64,000 nucleotides of DNA from Methylobacterium sp. WSM2598. Its GTDB lineage: Bacteria; Pseudomonadota; Alphaproteobacteria; Rhizobiales; Beijerinckiaceae. Within the stretch, counting starts at the first letter, position 1; each line of letters begins with the position of its first letter. This document shows positions 17,584 to 26,872 of this stretch, in pieces. Made by a program: the position numbers and the translations under genes. The notes under the pieces were generated by a model. That model did not search any database. It was not told the DNA's origin and worked only from the letters and a program-made list of their open reading frames with translations. Location of the stretch: NCBI RefSeq assembly GCF_000379105.1, contig NZ_KB900609.1, positions 3,152,078 through 3,216,077 on the forward strand, written 5' to 3'.

Positions 17584-17814
17584 ATGCCGCAGACTGTGAC
17601 TGTGCAAGGTCGGCGGATCACGCTCGACCTTCTGTTGTGGCGCGCCTACGGCCGGGCCGGCAATACGGCGGCCATGCTGGCGGCGGCGCTGAAACTGAAC
17701 CCGGGCCTCGCCGGCCAGGGGCCCGAGATCCCGCTGCGGACCCGGGTCACGCTCCCCGACCCGCCGCGGGCGACGACCCGCGCGCCCCGCAAGGTCGTGT
17801 CCCTGTTCGACTGA
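17584..17814 (+). CDS. Phage tail protein X
   Basis: A 76-residue gpX homologue with a LysM-like fold pattern: TVQGRRITLDLLLWRAYGRA, then LKLNPGLAGQGPEIPLRTRV and TLPDPP. The short basic tail ends VVSLFD. LysM-type X proteins sit at the baseplate hub. The gene starts four bases after U and is followed 12 bases later by D. Confidence 0.9.
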   Translation: MPQTVTVQGRRITLDLLLWRAYGRAGNTAAMLAAALKLNPGLAGQGPEIPLRTRVTLPDPPRATTRAPRKVVSLFD

Positions 17815-17826
17815 TCGAGGCCCCGC

Positions 17827-18861
17827 ATGGTCCTGGCGACGGAATGGCGCGTGAGCGTCAACGGCACCGACGCGTCGTCGGCGATGAACCCTTACCTCGT
17901 CTCGATCGAGGTCACGGACAAAGCCGGCGGCAGCTCCGACACCGCGACGCTCGAATTCGACGACACCGACGGCCAGGTCCGCTTCCCGAGCAAGGGCTCG
18001 CCGGTCGAGATCGCCCTAGAGGGCGTGACCGTCTTCAAGGGCGTGGTCGACTCGGCCGAGTCCTCGGGCTCGCGCGGCGGGGTGATGACGCTCTCGGTCT
18101 CGTGCAAGAGCGTCGACAAGCGCGGCAAGGCCAAGCAACGCCTGCACAAACACAAGGATGACGCGACCTTGGAGGAGTTTTTGAGGGACGCGGCCAAAGA
18201 GGCGGGGCTCTCGGGGGTCAAGGTCGACAAGCAGCTCGGCGCGATCAAGCGGGCGTACTGGTCGACCGAGGGCCGCAGCTTTCTGCAGCTCGGCCAGGAA
18301 CTCGCCGGTGAACTCGGCGCCACCTTCAAAATACAGGGCGATACGGCGGTGTTCGCGGCCCGCGGCGCCGGCGCGACGCCGGCCGGCGGCACCATGCCGA
18401 GCGTCGAGGCGACCCGGCCGGGCAATCTCCTGACCTGGAGGATTTCCCCCAAGGAAACCCGGCCGCGCTACGCGAAGGCCAGGGTCCGCTACTACGACCG
18501 CAAGGCCGCCAAGTGGCAGACGGAAGACGTCGAGATCGGCGACGCGCCCGGCGCGCCCGAGGTCCTCGACCTCCCGACCGCGCCGCGCGCCTCGAAGGAT
18601 CACGCGAAGGATCACGGCCGGGGCCGCAAGGCCGAGTCGGAGCGCGAGGGCGGCTCGGGCGAGGTCGCGATCCTGCTCGACGTCGCGGCCCGCGCCGAGG
18701 GGACGTGCGTCCTGAGCGGCACGCGCCCGGGGATCGATGGCACGTACCGGATCGAGAGCGTGACGCACAAAGTCACGCGCGGCAGCGCCGAGACAACCCT
18801 CAGTCTCAAGCAGCCGCAGGGCGGCGCCGGCGAAGATGATCGCGGCGAGAGCGAGGAATAA
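17827..18861 (+). CDS. Baseplate hub protein D (late control gene D family)
   Basis: A 344-residue gpD/VgrG-type hub protein. It has NPYLVSIEVTDKAGGSSDTA, FPSKGSPVEIALEGVTVFKG, SVSCKSVDKRGKAKQR, and AKEAGLSGVKVDKQL with SFLQLGQELAGELGATFKI, all typical. The C-terminus (GIDGTYRIESVTHKVTRGSA) is the conserved closing block. It would form the hub ring that holds the V spike. The final 10 residues are acidic. Confidence 0.92.
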   Translation: MVLATEWRVSVNGTDASSAMNPYLVSIEVTDKAGGSSDTATLEFDDTDGQVRFPSKGSPVEIALEGVTVFKGVVDSAESSGSRGGVMTLSVSCKSVDKRGKAKQRLHKHKDDATLEEFLRDAAKEAGLSGVKVDKQLGAIKRAYWSTEGRSFLQLGQELAGELGATFKIQGDTAVFAARGAGATPAGGTMPSVEATRPGNLLTWRISPKETRPRYAKARVRYYDRKAAKWQTEDVEIGDAPGAPEVLDLPTAPRASKDHAKDHGRGRKAESEREGGSGEVAILLDVAARAEGTCVLSGTRPGIDGTYRIESVTHKVTRGSAETTLSLKQPQGGAGEDDRGESEE

Positions 18862-18867
18862 CCGGCG

Positions 18868-19371
18868 ATGGCGACGAAGCTTTACACGGTCCTGGCGGCC
18901 TCCGGCGGGTGGGTCGCCGGCCAAGAGGTCGCGATCGGCTCCGAGATCGCGCTCACCGACGAGGAAGCGCGGTATGAGGTCGACGTCGGCGCGGTCGCCC
19001 CGACCGGGCGCGAACCGCCCTCGCCGCCGCCGCCGCCGGACATGCTCGCCGGCGACCTCATTCGCACGATCCGCGGCGCCAGCAGCCGCGACGTGATCGT
19101 GACCAGCTTCGAGGTCTGGCTCACCCGCAGCGACGGCGCGATCGCCGCCATGCTCGCGGCCTACGAGGCGGCCCTCGCGCAATCCCTCGCCGGCCAGCTC
19201 CCGCCGATCGGGCGCGCGCTCGCCAAGAGCGGACCGCCCGCGCTCGCCGACCTGCAGGACGGGCAATGGTCGCTGGTCGCCGACACCTCGACCACGCCGC
19301 CGACCTACTCGATCGCCGCCCGCCGGGCCGGGCAGCTCACGACCTTCGTTCTCAATCCCCCGGCCGTCTGA
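18868..19371 (+). CDS. Phage structural protein of unknown role
   Basis: A 167-residue protein starting MATKLYTVLAASGGWVAGQEV. It has a short N-terminal domain, a Pro-rich linker (EPPSPPPPPDML) and a C-terminal domain with MLAAYEAALAQSLAGQLPPI and YSIAARRAGQLTTFVLN. It begins 7 bases after D and ends 8 bases before the signal-peptide spike. No recognised family. Confidence 0.6.
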   Translation: MATKLYTVLAASGGWVAGQEVAIGSEIALTDEEARYEVDVGAVAPTGREPPSPPPPPDMLAGDLIRTIRGASSRDVIVTSFEVWLTRSDGAIAAMLAAYEAALAQSLAGQLPPIGRALAKSGPPALADLQDGQWSLVADTSTTPPTYSIAARRAGQLTTFVLNPPAV

Positions 19372-19378
19372 GGCATCC

Positions 19379-21340
19379 ATGCTCCGCATCATCGTCCTGG
19401 CGCTCGCCGCACTCGCGGCGGCGGCCGCTCCCGCGCGCGCGGCCGACCTGCGCCGCTACACGGCGCCCGGCGCCGCCCCGGCGCTCGACGGCGCCTATCC
19501 CCTCGGCACGGCCGAGGTCGCGATCAACGTCGCCGACCGCAAGCTGTTCTATCGCAACCCGGACGGCAGCCTCGGCGACGCGGCCTTGTTGCGCCCGGTC
19601 ACGGCCGCGCGCACGTGCGTCGAGACCGGCGACTGCTCGGGCGTGAGCGTCAAGCCGACCGGCGCGACCGCCCTCAACACGATCGCGGCGGTCCTCGGCC
19701 GCGCCAGCTACATCACCGACTTTCTGGCGCCCGGCGAGGTCACGATCGACAACGCGCTCGCGCGCGCCGTGGCGAAGTTCGGGCCCAACGGCGGCAAGGT
19801 CATCTTTCCCGCGCAGGCCGCTTGCTACGCGCTCAGTCTGCCCTTCACGGTCATGAAGTCGAATTTGACCTTTGAAGGCGACGGCATGAACCCGTCGTGC
19901 ATCAATTCGACCTTTGACGGCGACGTGTTCAAGATTGGCGACGGCTCGGCCCCGGTCAATCCGGCGCACGTGCGGGTCAGAAACATCAACTTTACTTCGT
20001 CCGTTCCGCGCACGACCGGCGCGACGATCGCGCTGCGCAACACCTATAATGCGCAGATCGAGAACGTCGCGTGCGCGGTCAACGTGTACGTCTGCCTCGA
20101 TATTTACGGCGGGCCGAACGCGTTTTTGACCCGGGTCGCGAACCTCGTCGCCGGCGGCGGTTACGTCGGAATTCGCATCGGTTTCCAGGATCTCGGCACG
20201 TATGCGGCCGACGTGATGGTTCTGCAGCCGACGATCGGCAGCATGACCCGGGCGGGAATAGAAATCCGCCACAATGGCGGGACGCAGCTCGTCGGCGGCG
20301 ACCTCTTGTTGAGCGGGATCGGGATCCTGGTCAATCCGCAGTCCGGCCAGTCGGTGCAGGCACTTCACGTCGTCAATACCTACCTCGACACCTCGACGTA
20401 TGAAGGCCTCCTGATCGATCCGGCCGGGACCGGCAACGTCGCGACGCTCGCGTTCGCGAACCTCTGGACGGCGACGAACGGCACGCAGACCGGATATCCG
20501 GGGATCCGGATCAAGGGCACGCCGCAGCAAACCTCCGGGCTCAGCTTCGTCGGCGGCCGCTCGATCAACAACGGCGGCGAGGGCGCGAGACTTGAGGGCG
20601 GCGCGCATGTTGATTTCTCAAACTATCAAATCGGTTTTAACTCGCGCAAAGCCTATAACACTTACAGCGGCGTCTACGTTGCTGCCGGCGTCTCGCACTG
20701 GTCGTTCACCGGCGGTCGCGTCGGCCCGGTCTACGGCATGGCAAACCATGACGAAAACCAAAAATACGGCATCGACATTGCCGCGGGGGCCTCGGATTAT
20801 TACAGCATCACGGCGGATTTGAGCGGCAACGTCTCGGGCGCGCTCAACAACCTCGCCACGGGCGCGCACTTTTCCGTGATGGCGGCCGGGGCGCCGTTCG
20901 GGCTCGCGGGGGCGAGCCTCGGCGTCGGCACGGCCAGCCCGAATTCCCCGCTGTCCGTGGTCTGCGCGACCCGGCCGTTCTCCGACGCGCAGGCCGGCGG
21001 CGCGTGCCTGCAGCTCGGCGCCGGCGCGGGCGCGGCCACCGACGACGGGATTTTCGCCGGCGTGCTCGCCGGGTCCTACGCGTGGGTGCAGGCGGCCAAG
21101 CCGGGCTCGACGACGCGGCCGCTCATGGTCAACCCGAACGGCGGCGCGGTCGCCCTCGGGCGCTCTGGCATGACCACGGCCTCGACGGACGGGTGGCCGG
21201 CGCTCCCGGTCACGGCCGGGGCGCCGACCGGCGCGCCGGTCGGGATCCCGGCCGGCTTCGCGCCCGTGCAGCTCGACAGCTCGGGCAACCGCTTGTGGGT
21301 CTACGTCGGCGGCGCCTGGCGCTCCGTCGCCCTCAACTGA
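19379..21340 (+). CDS. Large beta-helix tailspike with signal peptide
   Basis: A 653-residue protein. The first 23 residues (MLRIIVLALAALAAAAAPARA) form a textbook Sec signal with an AxA cleavage site, odd for a cytoplasmically assembled virion part. After it comes a pectate-lyase-like parallel beta-helix: ITDFLAPGEVTIDNALARAV, GGKVIFPAQAACYALSLPF, NLTFEGDGMNPSCI and many short strand repeats to about residue 520. The end has DAQAGGACLQLGAGAGAAT and LDSSGNRLWVYVGGAWRSV. It could be a receptor-binding spike, or an exported polysaccharide-active protein carried as a prophage cargo gene. Confidence 0.72.
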   Translation: MLRIIVLALAALAAAAAPARAADLRRYTAPGAAPALDGAYPLGTAEVAINVADRKLFYRNPDGSLGDAALLRPVTAARTCVETGDCSGVSVKPTGATALNTIAAVLGRASYITDFLAPGEVTIDNALARAVAKFGPNGGKVIFPAQAACYALSLPFTVMKSNLTFEGDGMNPSCINSTFDGDVFKIGDGSAPVNPAHVRVRNINFTSSVPRTTGATIALRNTYNAQIENVACAVNVYVCLDIYGGPNAFLTRVANLVAGGGYVGIRIGFQDLGTYAADVMVLQPTIGSMTRAGIEIRHNGGTQLVGGDLLLSGIGILVNPQSGQSVQALHVVNTYLDTSTYEGLLIDPAGTGNVATLAFANLWTATNGTQTGYPGIRIKGTPQQTSGLSFVGGRSINNGGEGARLEGGAHVDFSNYQIGFNSRKAYNTYSGVYVAAGVSHWSFTGGRVGPVYGMANHDENQKYGIDIAAGASDYYSITADLSGNVSGALNNLATGAHFSVMAAGAPFGLAGASLGVGTASPNSPLSVVCATRPFSDAQAGGACLQLGAGAGAATDDGIFAGVLAGSYAWVQAAKPGSTTRPLMVNPNGGAVALGRSGMTTASTDGWPALPVTAGAPTGAPVGIPAGFAPVQLDSSGNRLWVYVGGAWRSVALN

Positions 21341-21360
21341 GCCCGCCTCTCGATCGCCGC

Positions 21361-21383
21361 GCGCCGCCCTCCTCGGGCGGCGC
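21361..21383 (+). other. GC hairpin after the spike gene
   Basis: A perfect 9-bp stem (GCGCCGCCC/GGGCGGCGC) with a 5-base loop, 20 bases after the spike stop. No T tract, so termination would be weak. Confidence 0.55.
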
Positions 21384-21413
21384 CGTGCCATCTCGCACGC
21401 CACGAGGCAAGTT

Positions 21414-21806
21414 ATGCCGACCCGGATCCTCGACCTTCCGTTGCTGACAGTCGCAGTCACGACCGCACTCAACGAGGATTGGCGAGATGCATTGCAGTTT
21501 CCCGATGCGAGCAATGTTCCGATCCCGCTCGACGGGATCATGTTTCGCGGCACCGTGCGCGGCACGACGGACGGCGCCGCGTATTTTTATCTAGCCTCTC
21601 CGAGCCTGATCACGCCGACGGGCGTGCCGCGCGCCGACCTCGTCGTCGGCGGCGACGGCACTGTGCTCGGGATCCTCTGCCCTGTCCTCAAGATGCGGGA
21701 GGGCCAGGCCGGACAATACGTCTTCGATATTCGGGCATTCGCGGACGGCGTGACGCGCCGGGTCGTGACTGGGACCGCCCTGATCGAGCGAGGGATTGAT
21801 CGGTGA
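21414..21806 (+). CDS. Unknown phage structural protein before the long fibre
   Basis: A 130-residue protein: MPTRILDLPLLTVAVTTA, then DGIMFRGTVRGTTDGAAYFY and VLGILCPVLKMREGQAGQYV. The predicted all-beta layout (strand-turn repeats ending GTALIERGIDR) suggests a fibre base or adaptor. Its stop overlaps the long fibre start by four bases, so the two are made together and may bind each other. Confidence 0.6.
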   Translation: MPTRILDLPLLTVAVTTALNEDWRDALQFPDASNVPIPLDGIMFRGTVRGTTDGAAYFYLASPSLITPTGVPRADLVVGGDGTVLGILCPVLKMREGQAGQYVFDIRAFADGVTRRVVTGTALIERGIDR

Positions 21807-24800
21807 TCACCAGCCTGACCGTCACGCGCCCCGCGGCCGGGCAGGCTCCGGGTCAGCCGTTCCTGCCCGGCTTCGTCGGCCCGGTCGGGCCACAGGGGGA
21901 GCAGGGCCCGATCGGCCCGCCCGGCGCTCCTGGCGAGCGGGGCGAGAAGGGCGACACGGGCGAGCGCGGGCCGATCGGCCCGCCCGGCATGACCCGCGCG
22001 GCCGACATCACGGACGCCTCTCCGTCCGGCCTCGCGGTCCTGACCGGGGACGCGGCGGCCGGCGCGGCGGCCCTCGGCCTGGGCCCGGAGGACGCGCCCG
22101 CATTCCGGGGCGCCTACCTCTCGGGCCCCCTGGTGTCGTCCTACGTCGACGGCTTCGAGTTCGACGCGCGGACCGGAGAGCGTCACCCCTGGGTCGCGCA
22201 GACCGGAACCGGGCGGAACATCTATGCCTGGGTCGCCTCGACCGGGACGGGCGTCTACGACAGCCTCGCGGGCAACGTCTACGCCTGGGACGGCTCGACC
22301 TTCGCGGTCACGGGCTCCCTCACGACGCCCGCGGTCAACGTCCTCTCGATCGACGCCAGCGCGCTCGCGAAGAACCCCTGGCTCGCCACCGTCGCGGCCG
22401 GGCGGAATACCTACCAGTACGTTGGCGCGAGCGGCGTCGGGATCTACGACAGCCTCCAGGGCAACGTCTGGGGCTGGAACGGGACCCAGTTCATCGTCGG
22501 CGGCGTCCTGACCGCGAACGCGGTCAGCGCGGCCGGCCCGCTCACTTCGAGTGCGGTCGACATCATCCGCGCGGACGCGACCGCGCACGAGGTCCACCCC
22601 TGGGTCGTCACCGTCGCGGCGGGCCGGGACACCTACGCCTTCGCCAGCGCGGCGTCGGTCGGGGTCTACGACTCGACCTACGGCGACGTCTGGTACTGGA
22701 CCCCGGCGACCGGGTTCCACGTCGGCGCGACCATCGTCTCTCCCGCCGTCGACGTGCTGAAGGCGGACGCGCAGGGCCGGACGGTCAACCTGTGGCTCGC
22801 CCAGACCGCGACGGGTCGACAGGTCTACCAGTATGCCGGCCCGGCCGGGGTCGGCGTCTACGACTCGACGTCCGGCAATGTGTGGAGCTGGAACGGCTCC
22901 ACCTTCGCGCTCGCGGGAACCGTCTCGGTCGTCAACCTCGTCGCGTCCGGGACGATCAGCGGGAGCTTCTCCGGGTCGCTCGCCGGAAACGCGAACACCG
23001 CGACCAAGCTCGCCACCGCGCGCACGATCAGTGCCACCGGGCATGTCTCCTGGTCCATCTCCTTCGACGGGGCCGGGAACGCCACCGCCGCGGCCACGGT
23101 CGCGATCCCGGCGGTGCAGGTGACGGACAGCACGACCCCGGGCCGGGCTGTCCTGACCGCGGCCAGCGCGGCCGCGGGGGCCTCTGCGCTCGGCCTGGGG
23201 GCCACGGACGCGCCCTCCTTCCAGGGGGCCTACCTGTCCGGGCCACTGGTCAGCAGCTACGTGGACGGGCTCCAAATGGACGCCCGGAGCGCGGAGCGGC
23301 ATCCCTGGACGGCCCAGATCGCCACCGGCCGGGACATCTACGCGACCGTCAGCTCCGCCGGCACGGGCGTCTACGACAGCCTTGCCGGGGCGGTCTGGTT
23401 CTGGAACGGCTCGACCTTCACGGTCAATGGCACGCTGACCACGAGCGCGGTCAATGTCCTGTCCGTGGACGCCTCCGCGACCGCGAAGAACCTCTGGCTC
23501 GCCACTACGGGCGCGGGTCGACAGGTCTACCAGTACGCCTCGGCCTCGGGCGTCGGCGTTTTCGACAGCGCCTCCGGCAACGTCTGGGGCTACGACGGGA
23601 CCACCTTCACGCTCGCCGGGACGGTGTCGATCGCGAGCCTGACCGCCTCCGGGACCCTGACCAGCGCCGGCGCCTACCTGTCCGGGCCCATCGTCTCGAC
23701 TTACGGGACCGGCTTCTCGGTCGACGCGCGCAGCTCGGAGTTCCGGCCGTGGGTGGCGGCCGTGGCGACCGGGCGGAATATCTACGCCTTCGCCAACTCG
23801 TCCCTGGTCGGGGTCTACGACTCCACGAACGGGACGGTCTGGTCATGGTCCGGCTCGACGCTGACGCTCGGCGGCGCCGTCTCGGTCACGAACCTGACCG
23901 CGAGCGGCGCGATCACCGGCAGTCTCTCGGGCAACGCCAGCACCGCCTCGAAGCTCGCCACCCCGCGCTCGATCGCGGCCTCGGGGGACCTCTCCTGGTC
24001 CGTGTCGTTCGACGGGTCGGCCGCCGCCTCCGCGGCGGCGACCCTCGCGACGGTCAACAGCGCCCCGGGGAGCTTCGGCTCGGCCTCGACCTCCGTCGCC
24101 CTGACCGTGAACGGCAAGGGCTTGGTCACGGCCGCGAGCGCCACCGCCATCGCCATCGGCTCGACGGCGATCACGGACAGCAGCACGCCCGGGCGGGCCG
24201 TCCTGACCGCCGCCTCCGCGGCGGCCGGCGCCACAGTCCTGGGGCTGGGCACCGGCAACAGCCCGACCTTCACGGGCCTGTCCCTGTCCGCCTCGATCGC
24301 GACCACGGCGGTCGACCTGATGACCCTCGACGCCCGGAGCGCCGAGAAGCACCCCTGGGTCGCGCAGACCGGCACCTCGCGCAACGTCTATGCCTTCGTG
24401 TCCTCGTCGGGGACCGGGGTCTACGACTCTCTGGCCGGGACCGTGTGGGCCTGGAACGGGAGCACGTTCACGGTCGGCGCGACCCTGACGACGGCGGCCA
24501 CGAACGTCCTCTCGGTCGACGCCTCCGCGGCGGCCAAGAACCTCTGGCTCGCGACCACCGCGGCCGGCAGGCAGGTCTACCAGTACGCTTCCGCGAGCGG
24601 GGTCGGCGTCTACGACTCGACCTCGGGGAACATCTGGTCCTGGGACGGCAGCCTGTTCACGGTCGCCGGAACGCTGGTCGCCACCCTCTCGGGCAACGCC
24701 GCGACGGCGACCAAGCTGGCCGCGGCCCGGTCCATCTCCGCGACCGGGGACCTCTCCTGGTCGGTCAGCTTCGACGGCTCCGCGAACGCGACCGCCGCCG

Positions 24801-26173
24801 CGACCCTGGCGACCGTCAACAGCAACGTCGGCTCGTTCGGCTCAACGACCGTCGTGCCGGTCATCACGGCCAACGCCAAGGGCTTGGTGACGGCGGTCGG
24901 GACCGCCTCGATCGCCTTCCCGGTCACGTCCGTGGCCGGGAAGACTGGAGCGGTCGCCCTGGCCCAGGCCGACATCTCCGGCCTGACCACCGGGAGCAGC
25001 CCGACCTTCACCGGGCTCACGCTCTCCGCGGCGATCTCGTCCAGCGCGTCGGACATCATCGCTCTCGATGCGCGCTCCGCGGAGAAACACCCGTGGAACG
25101 CCCAGGTTGGCACCTCGCGGAATATCTACCAGTACGCGACCGCGACCGCCGTAGGTGTCTGGGATACCACCAACGGAAGCGTCTGGTCCTGGAACGGCTC
25201 GACGTTCGCTGTCCCGGCGTTGTCGGCGGCGGTGGCCTCGTTCTCCGGCCTCGTGACCTTCAGCACGTCCGCCAACTTCACGGGCGGCACGGCGAGCTTC
25301 CAGGGCACGACCGGCGCGATGGCGACTTCGAGCGGGAGCCTCGCCCGCCTTGAAATCAAGAGCAACGGCGCATCGACCGATGCGGCGTATATGCAGTTTC
25401 ATCGCTCCGGTTACTATGCCGCTTACTTCGGGATCGACGCCGATAACTATTGGAAAGTCGGAGGATGGTCCGCGGGTGCCGCCGCTTACAAGGTCTTTCA
25501 CGAGGGTTATCGCGACCCGACGAAGGCTGATCTTACGGGCGCGCTGTTCAGCGGCGCGGTCAGCGCGACCGGCCTGCTCTCGGCGCTCGGCACGACGGCC
25601 GGCATCTACGTCCAGGACCGCGGCGGCGCCGCGCAGAACTGGACCATGTACGCCTCGGCCTCGACCCTGCGCTGGTACGACGGGTCCCAGGACCGGCTGT
25701 GGCTCTCCACGACCGCCCTGACCCCGAACACTGCCGGGGGGCTGACCCTCGGCAGCAGCGCGAACCCCTGGAGCACGGTCTACGCCCAGGTCGGGTCGAT
25801 CAACACGTCCGACGCCCGGGAAAAGACCGAGGTCGCCCCGCTCGCCCCGGCCGAGGTCGCGTGGGCGCAGGATCTCGCGTCCGAGATCGGAACCTTCCGC
25901 TTCCTCTCCTCCGTCGCAGAGAAGGGGGGCGGGGCGCGCCATCACCTCGGCCTGACCGTCCAGAGGGCGATCGCGCTGGCGGAGGCCCGCGGGCTCGACC
26001 CGCGGGCCTACGGCCTCGTCTGTCACGACGAATGGGAGGGCGGGGACCGCTTCGGCTTCCGCCCCGACCAGCTCGCCCTGCTCCTCATCGGGGGGCAGGT
26101 GGCGCACATCGCAGCCCTCGAAGCGCGCCTCGCCGCCCTCGAAGCCCGCCAACCTAAGGAGAGAGGACCATGA
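21803..26173 (+). CDS. Long side tail fibre with collagen-like stalk and S74 chaperone domain
   Basis: A 1456-residue fibre. Near residue 30 it has collagen-like triplets (GPVGPQGEQGPIGPPGAPG and a second set). Residues about 95-1140 hold ten copies of a ~38-residue motif with consensus W-x5-R-x2-Y-x6-GVYDS-x2-G-x-VW-WNGSTF, interleaved with spacers such as GNANTATKLATARTISATG. The end carries an intramolecular chaperone (peptidase S74) domain: NTSDAREKTEVAPL has the Ser-Asp pair where such fibres self-cleave after trimer folding. The C-terminal coiled coil is AALEARLAALEARQ. The last four bases overlap the next start. Confidence 0.92.
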   Translation: MITSLTVTRPAAGQAPGQPFLPGFVGPVGPQGEQGPIGPPGAPGERGEKGDTGERGPIGPPGMTRAADITDASPSGLAVLTGDAAAGAAALGLGPEDAPAFRGAYLSGPLVSSYVDGFEFDARTGERHPWVAQTGTGRNIYAWVASTGTGVYDSLAGNVYAWDGSTFAVTGSLTTPAVNVLSIDASALAKNPWLATVAAGRNTYQYVGASGVGIYDSLQGNVWGWNGTQFIVGGVLTANAVSAAGPLTSSAVDIIRADATAHEVHPWVVTVAAGRDTYAFASAASVGVYDSTYGDVWYWTPATGFHVGATIVSPAVDVLKADAQGRTVNLWLAQTATGRQVYQYAGPAGVGVYDSTSGNVWSWNGSTFALAGTVSVVNLVASGTISGSFSGSLAGNANTATKLATARTISATGHVSWSISFDGAGNATAAATVAIPAVQVTDSTTPGRAVLTAASAAAGASALGLGATDAPSFQGAYLSGPLVSSYVDGLQMDARSAERHPWTAQIATGRDIYATVSSAGTGVYDSLAGAVWFWNGSTFTVNGTLTTSAVNVLSVDASATAKNLWLATTGAGRQVYQYASASGVGVFDSASGNVWGYDGTTFTLAGTVSIASLTASGTLTSAGAYLSGPIVSTYGTGFSVDARSSEFRPWVAAVATGRNIYAFANSSLVGVYDSTNGTVWSWSGSTLTLGGAVSVTNLTASGAITGSLSGNASTASKLATPRSIAASGDLSWSVSFDGSAAASAAATLATVNSAPGSFGSASTSVALTVNGKGLVTAASATAIAIGSTAITDSSTPGRAVLTAASAAAGATVLGLGTGNSPTFTGLSLSASIATTAVDLMTLDARSAEKHPWVAQTGTSRNVYAFVSSSGTGVYDSLAGTVWAWNGSTFTVGATLTTAATNVLSVDASAAAKNLWLATTAAGRQVYQYASASGVGVYDSTSGNIWSWDGSLFTVAGTLVATLSGNAATATKLAAARSISATGDLSWSVSFDGSANATAAATLATVNSNVGSFGSTTVVPVITANAKGLVTAVGTASIAFPVTSVAGKTGAVALAQADISGLTTGSSPTFTGLTLSAAISSSASDIIALDARSAEKHPWNAQVGTSRNIYQYATATAVGVWDTTNGSVWSWNGSTFAVPALSAAVASFSGLVTFSTSANFTGGTASFQGTTGAMATSSGSLARLEIKSNGASTDAAYMQFHRSGYYAAYFGIDADNYWKVGGWSAGAAAYKVFHEGYRDPTKADLTGALFSGAVSATGLLSALGTTAGIYVQDRGGAAQNWTMYASASTLRWYDGSQDRLWLSTTALTPNTAGGLTLGSSANPWSTVYAQVGSINTSDAREKTEVAPLAPAEVAWAQDLASEIGTFRFLSSVAEKGGGARHHLGLTVQRAIALAEARGLDPRAYGLVCHDEWEGGDRFGFRPDQLALLLIGGQVAHIAALEARLAALEARQPKERGP

Positions 26174-26454
26174 CCAAGTTCGAGCAGGCGACCGCCATCC
26201 AGCAGCGGGCGCAGCAGATCATCTCCGGCCTGACCGTGGTCAAGGGCACGGCGGGCTACCCCGGCCCCGGCGTCCCGGACGTCCCGATCGAGGTCCGCGT
26301 CGGCGGGATGGGGACGCTCGCCGTCTACCAGCCGGCCGAGGCGGCCAAGGCCGACGCCCTCTTCGCCCAGGTCGAGGCGGCCCTGGCGCCGATCCGCGCC
26401 CGGGTGGCGTCCGACGCCGAGGCTGACCTCGCCGCCCTCTTCGCCGCGAGCTGA
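26170..26454 (+). CDS. Small fibre-linked protein, unknown
   Basis: A 94-residue protein beginning MTKFEQATAIQQRAQQII. It has one amphipathic N-terminal helix, a beta segment (DVPIEVRVGGMGTLAVY) and an Ala-rich C-terminal helix. It overlaps the fibre stop (ATGA) and ends just before an intrinsic terminator. It could be a fibre assembly helper; no family recognised. Confidence 0.6.
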   Translation: MTKFEQATAIQQRAQQIISGLTVVKGTAGYPGPGVPDVPIEVRVGGMGTLAVYQPAEAAKADALFAQVEAALAPIRARVASDAEADLAALFAAS

Positions 26455-26482
26455 CCGCCCGTCCCATCCCCCCGCCCTCACA

Positions 26483-26503
26483 GCCGCCTCCGGGCGGCTT
26501 TTT
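26483..26503 (+). terminator. Intrinsic terminator after the fibre operon
   Basis: A 6-bp stem (GCCGCC/GGCGGC), 4-base loop TCCG and five T residues, 28 bases after the fibre-linked gene. It closes the fibre transcript ahead of the lysis genes. Confidence 0.8.
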
Positions 26504-26527
26504 GCTGCCCGCTGCCCGGAGGTCCCC

Positions 26528-26755
26528 ATGCCGTCAGCCCTTCTTCTGGTCGCCCTGGTCTGCGCGGCCGGGACGCCGATCGATGCCTACACCCCCGAGG
26601 TCGCCCTTGACCAGCTCTCCCGTCCCTGCGGGGCCGCGAGCCCGGCCGTCTGCCTGGGCGAGGGGGAGACGCTGCTGGCGAGCGCGGACCCCAAGGCCCT
26701 GAGGGGCCTGACCGTCCGCTTCGTGACCGTCCAGCGCGGCAAGGGCGCCCGGTGA
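26528..26755 (+). CDS. Small exported protein before the endolysin
   Basis: A 75-residue protein with a short signal-like N-terminus (MPSALLLVALVCAAGTPIDA) and a mature part with two Cys (SRPCGAASPAVCLGEGE). It lies between the fibre terminator and the endolysin, the place of lysis accessory genes, but shows no spanin lipobox. Function unknown. Confidence 0.5.
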   Translation: MPSALLLVALVCAAGTPIDAYTPEVALDQLSRPCGAASPAVCLGEGETLLASADPKALRGLTVRFVTVQRGKGAR

Positions 26756-26872
26756 TGACCGCGCCCGCCCTGGCGCTCGCGGTGCTGCTGGCGGGCGCCC
26801 CCTTTCGATCGGCCCGGCGCTCTCGGCCGGGCCTCCCCCGCCCTCCCGGCCCCCCTGATCCCGAGGCTGTCC

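Noticed and set aside
21796..25353. A 1185-codon + strand frame overlapping the long fibre
   Set aside because: Its Arg/Gly/Asp-rich repeats follow from the repeated fibre sequence in another frame; the fibre frame has the recognisable domains.
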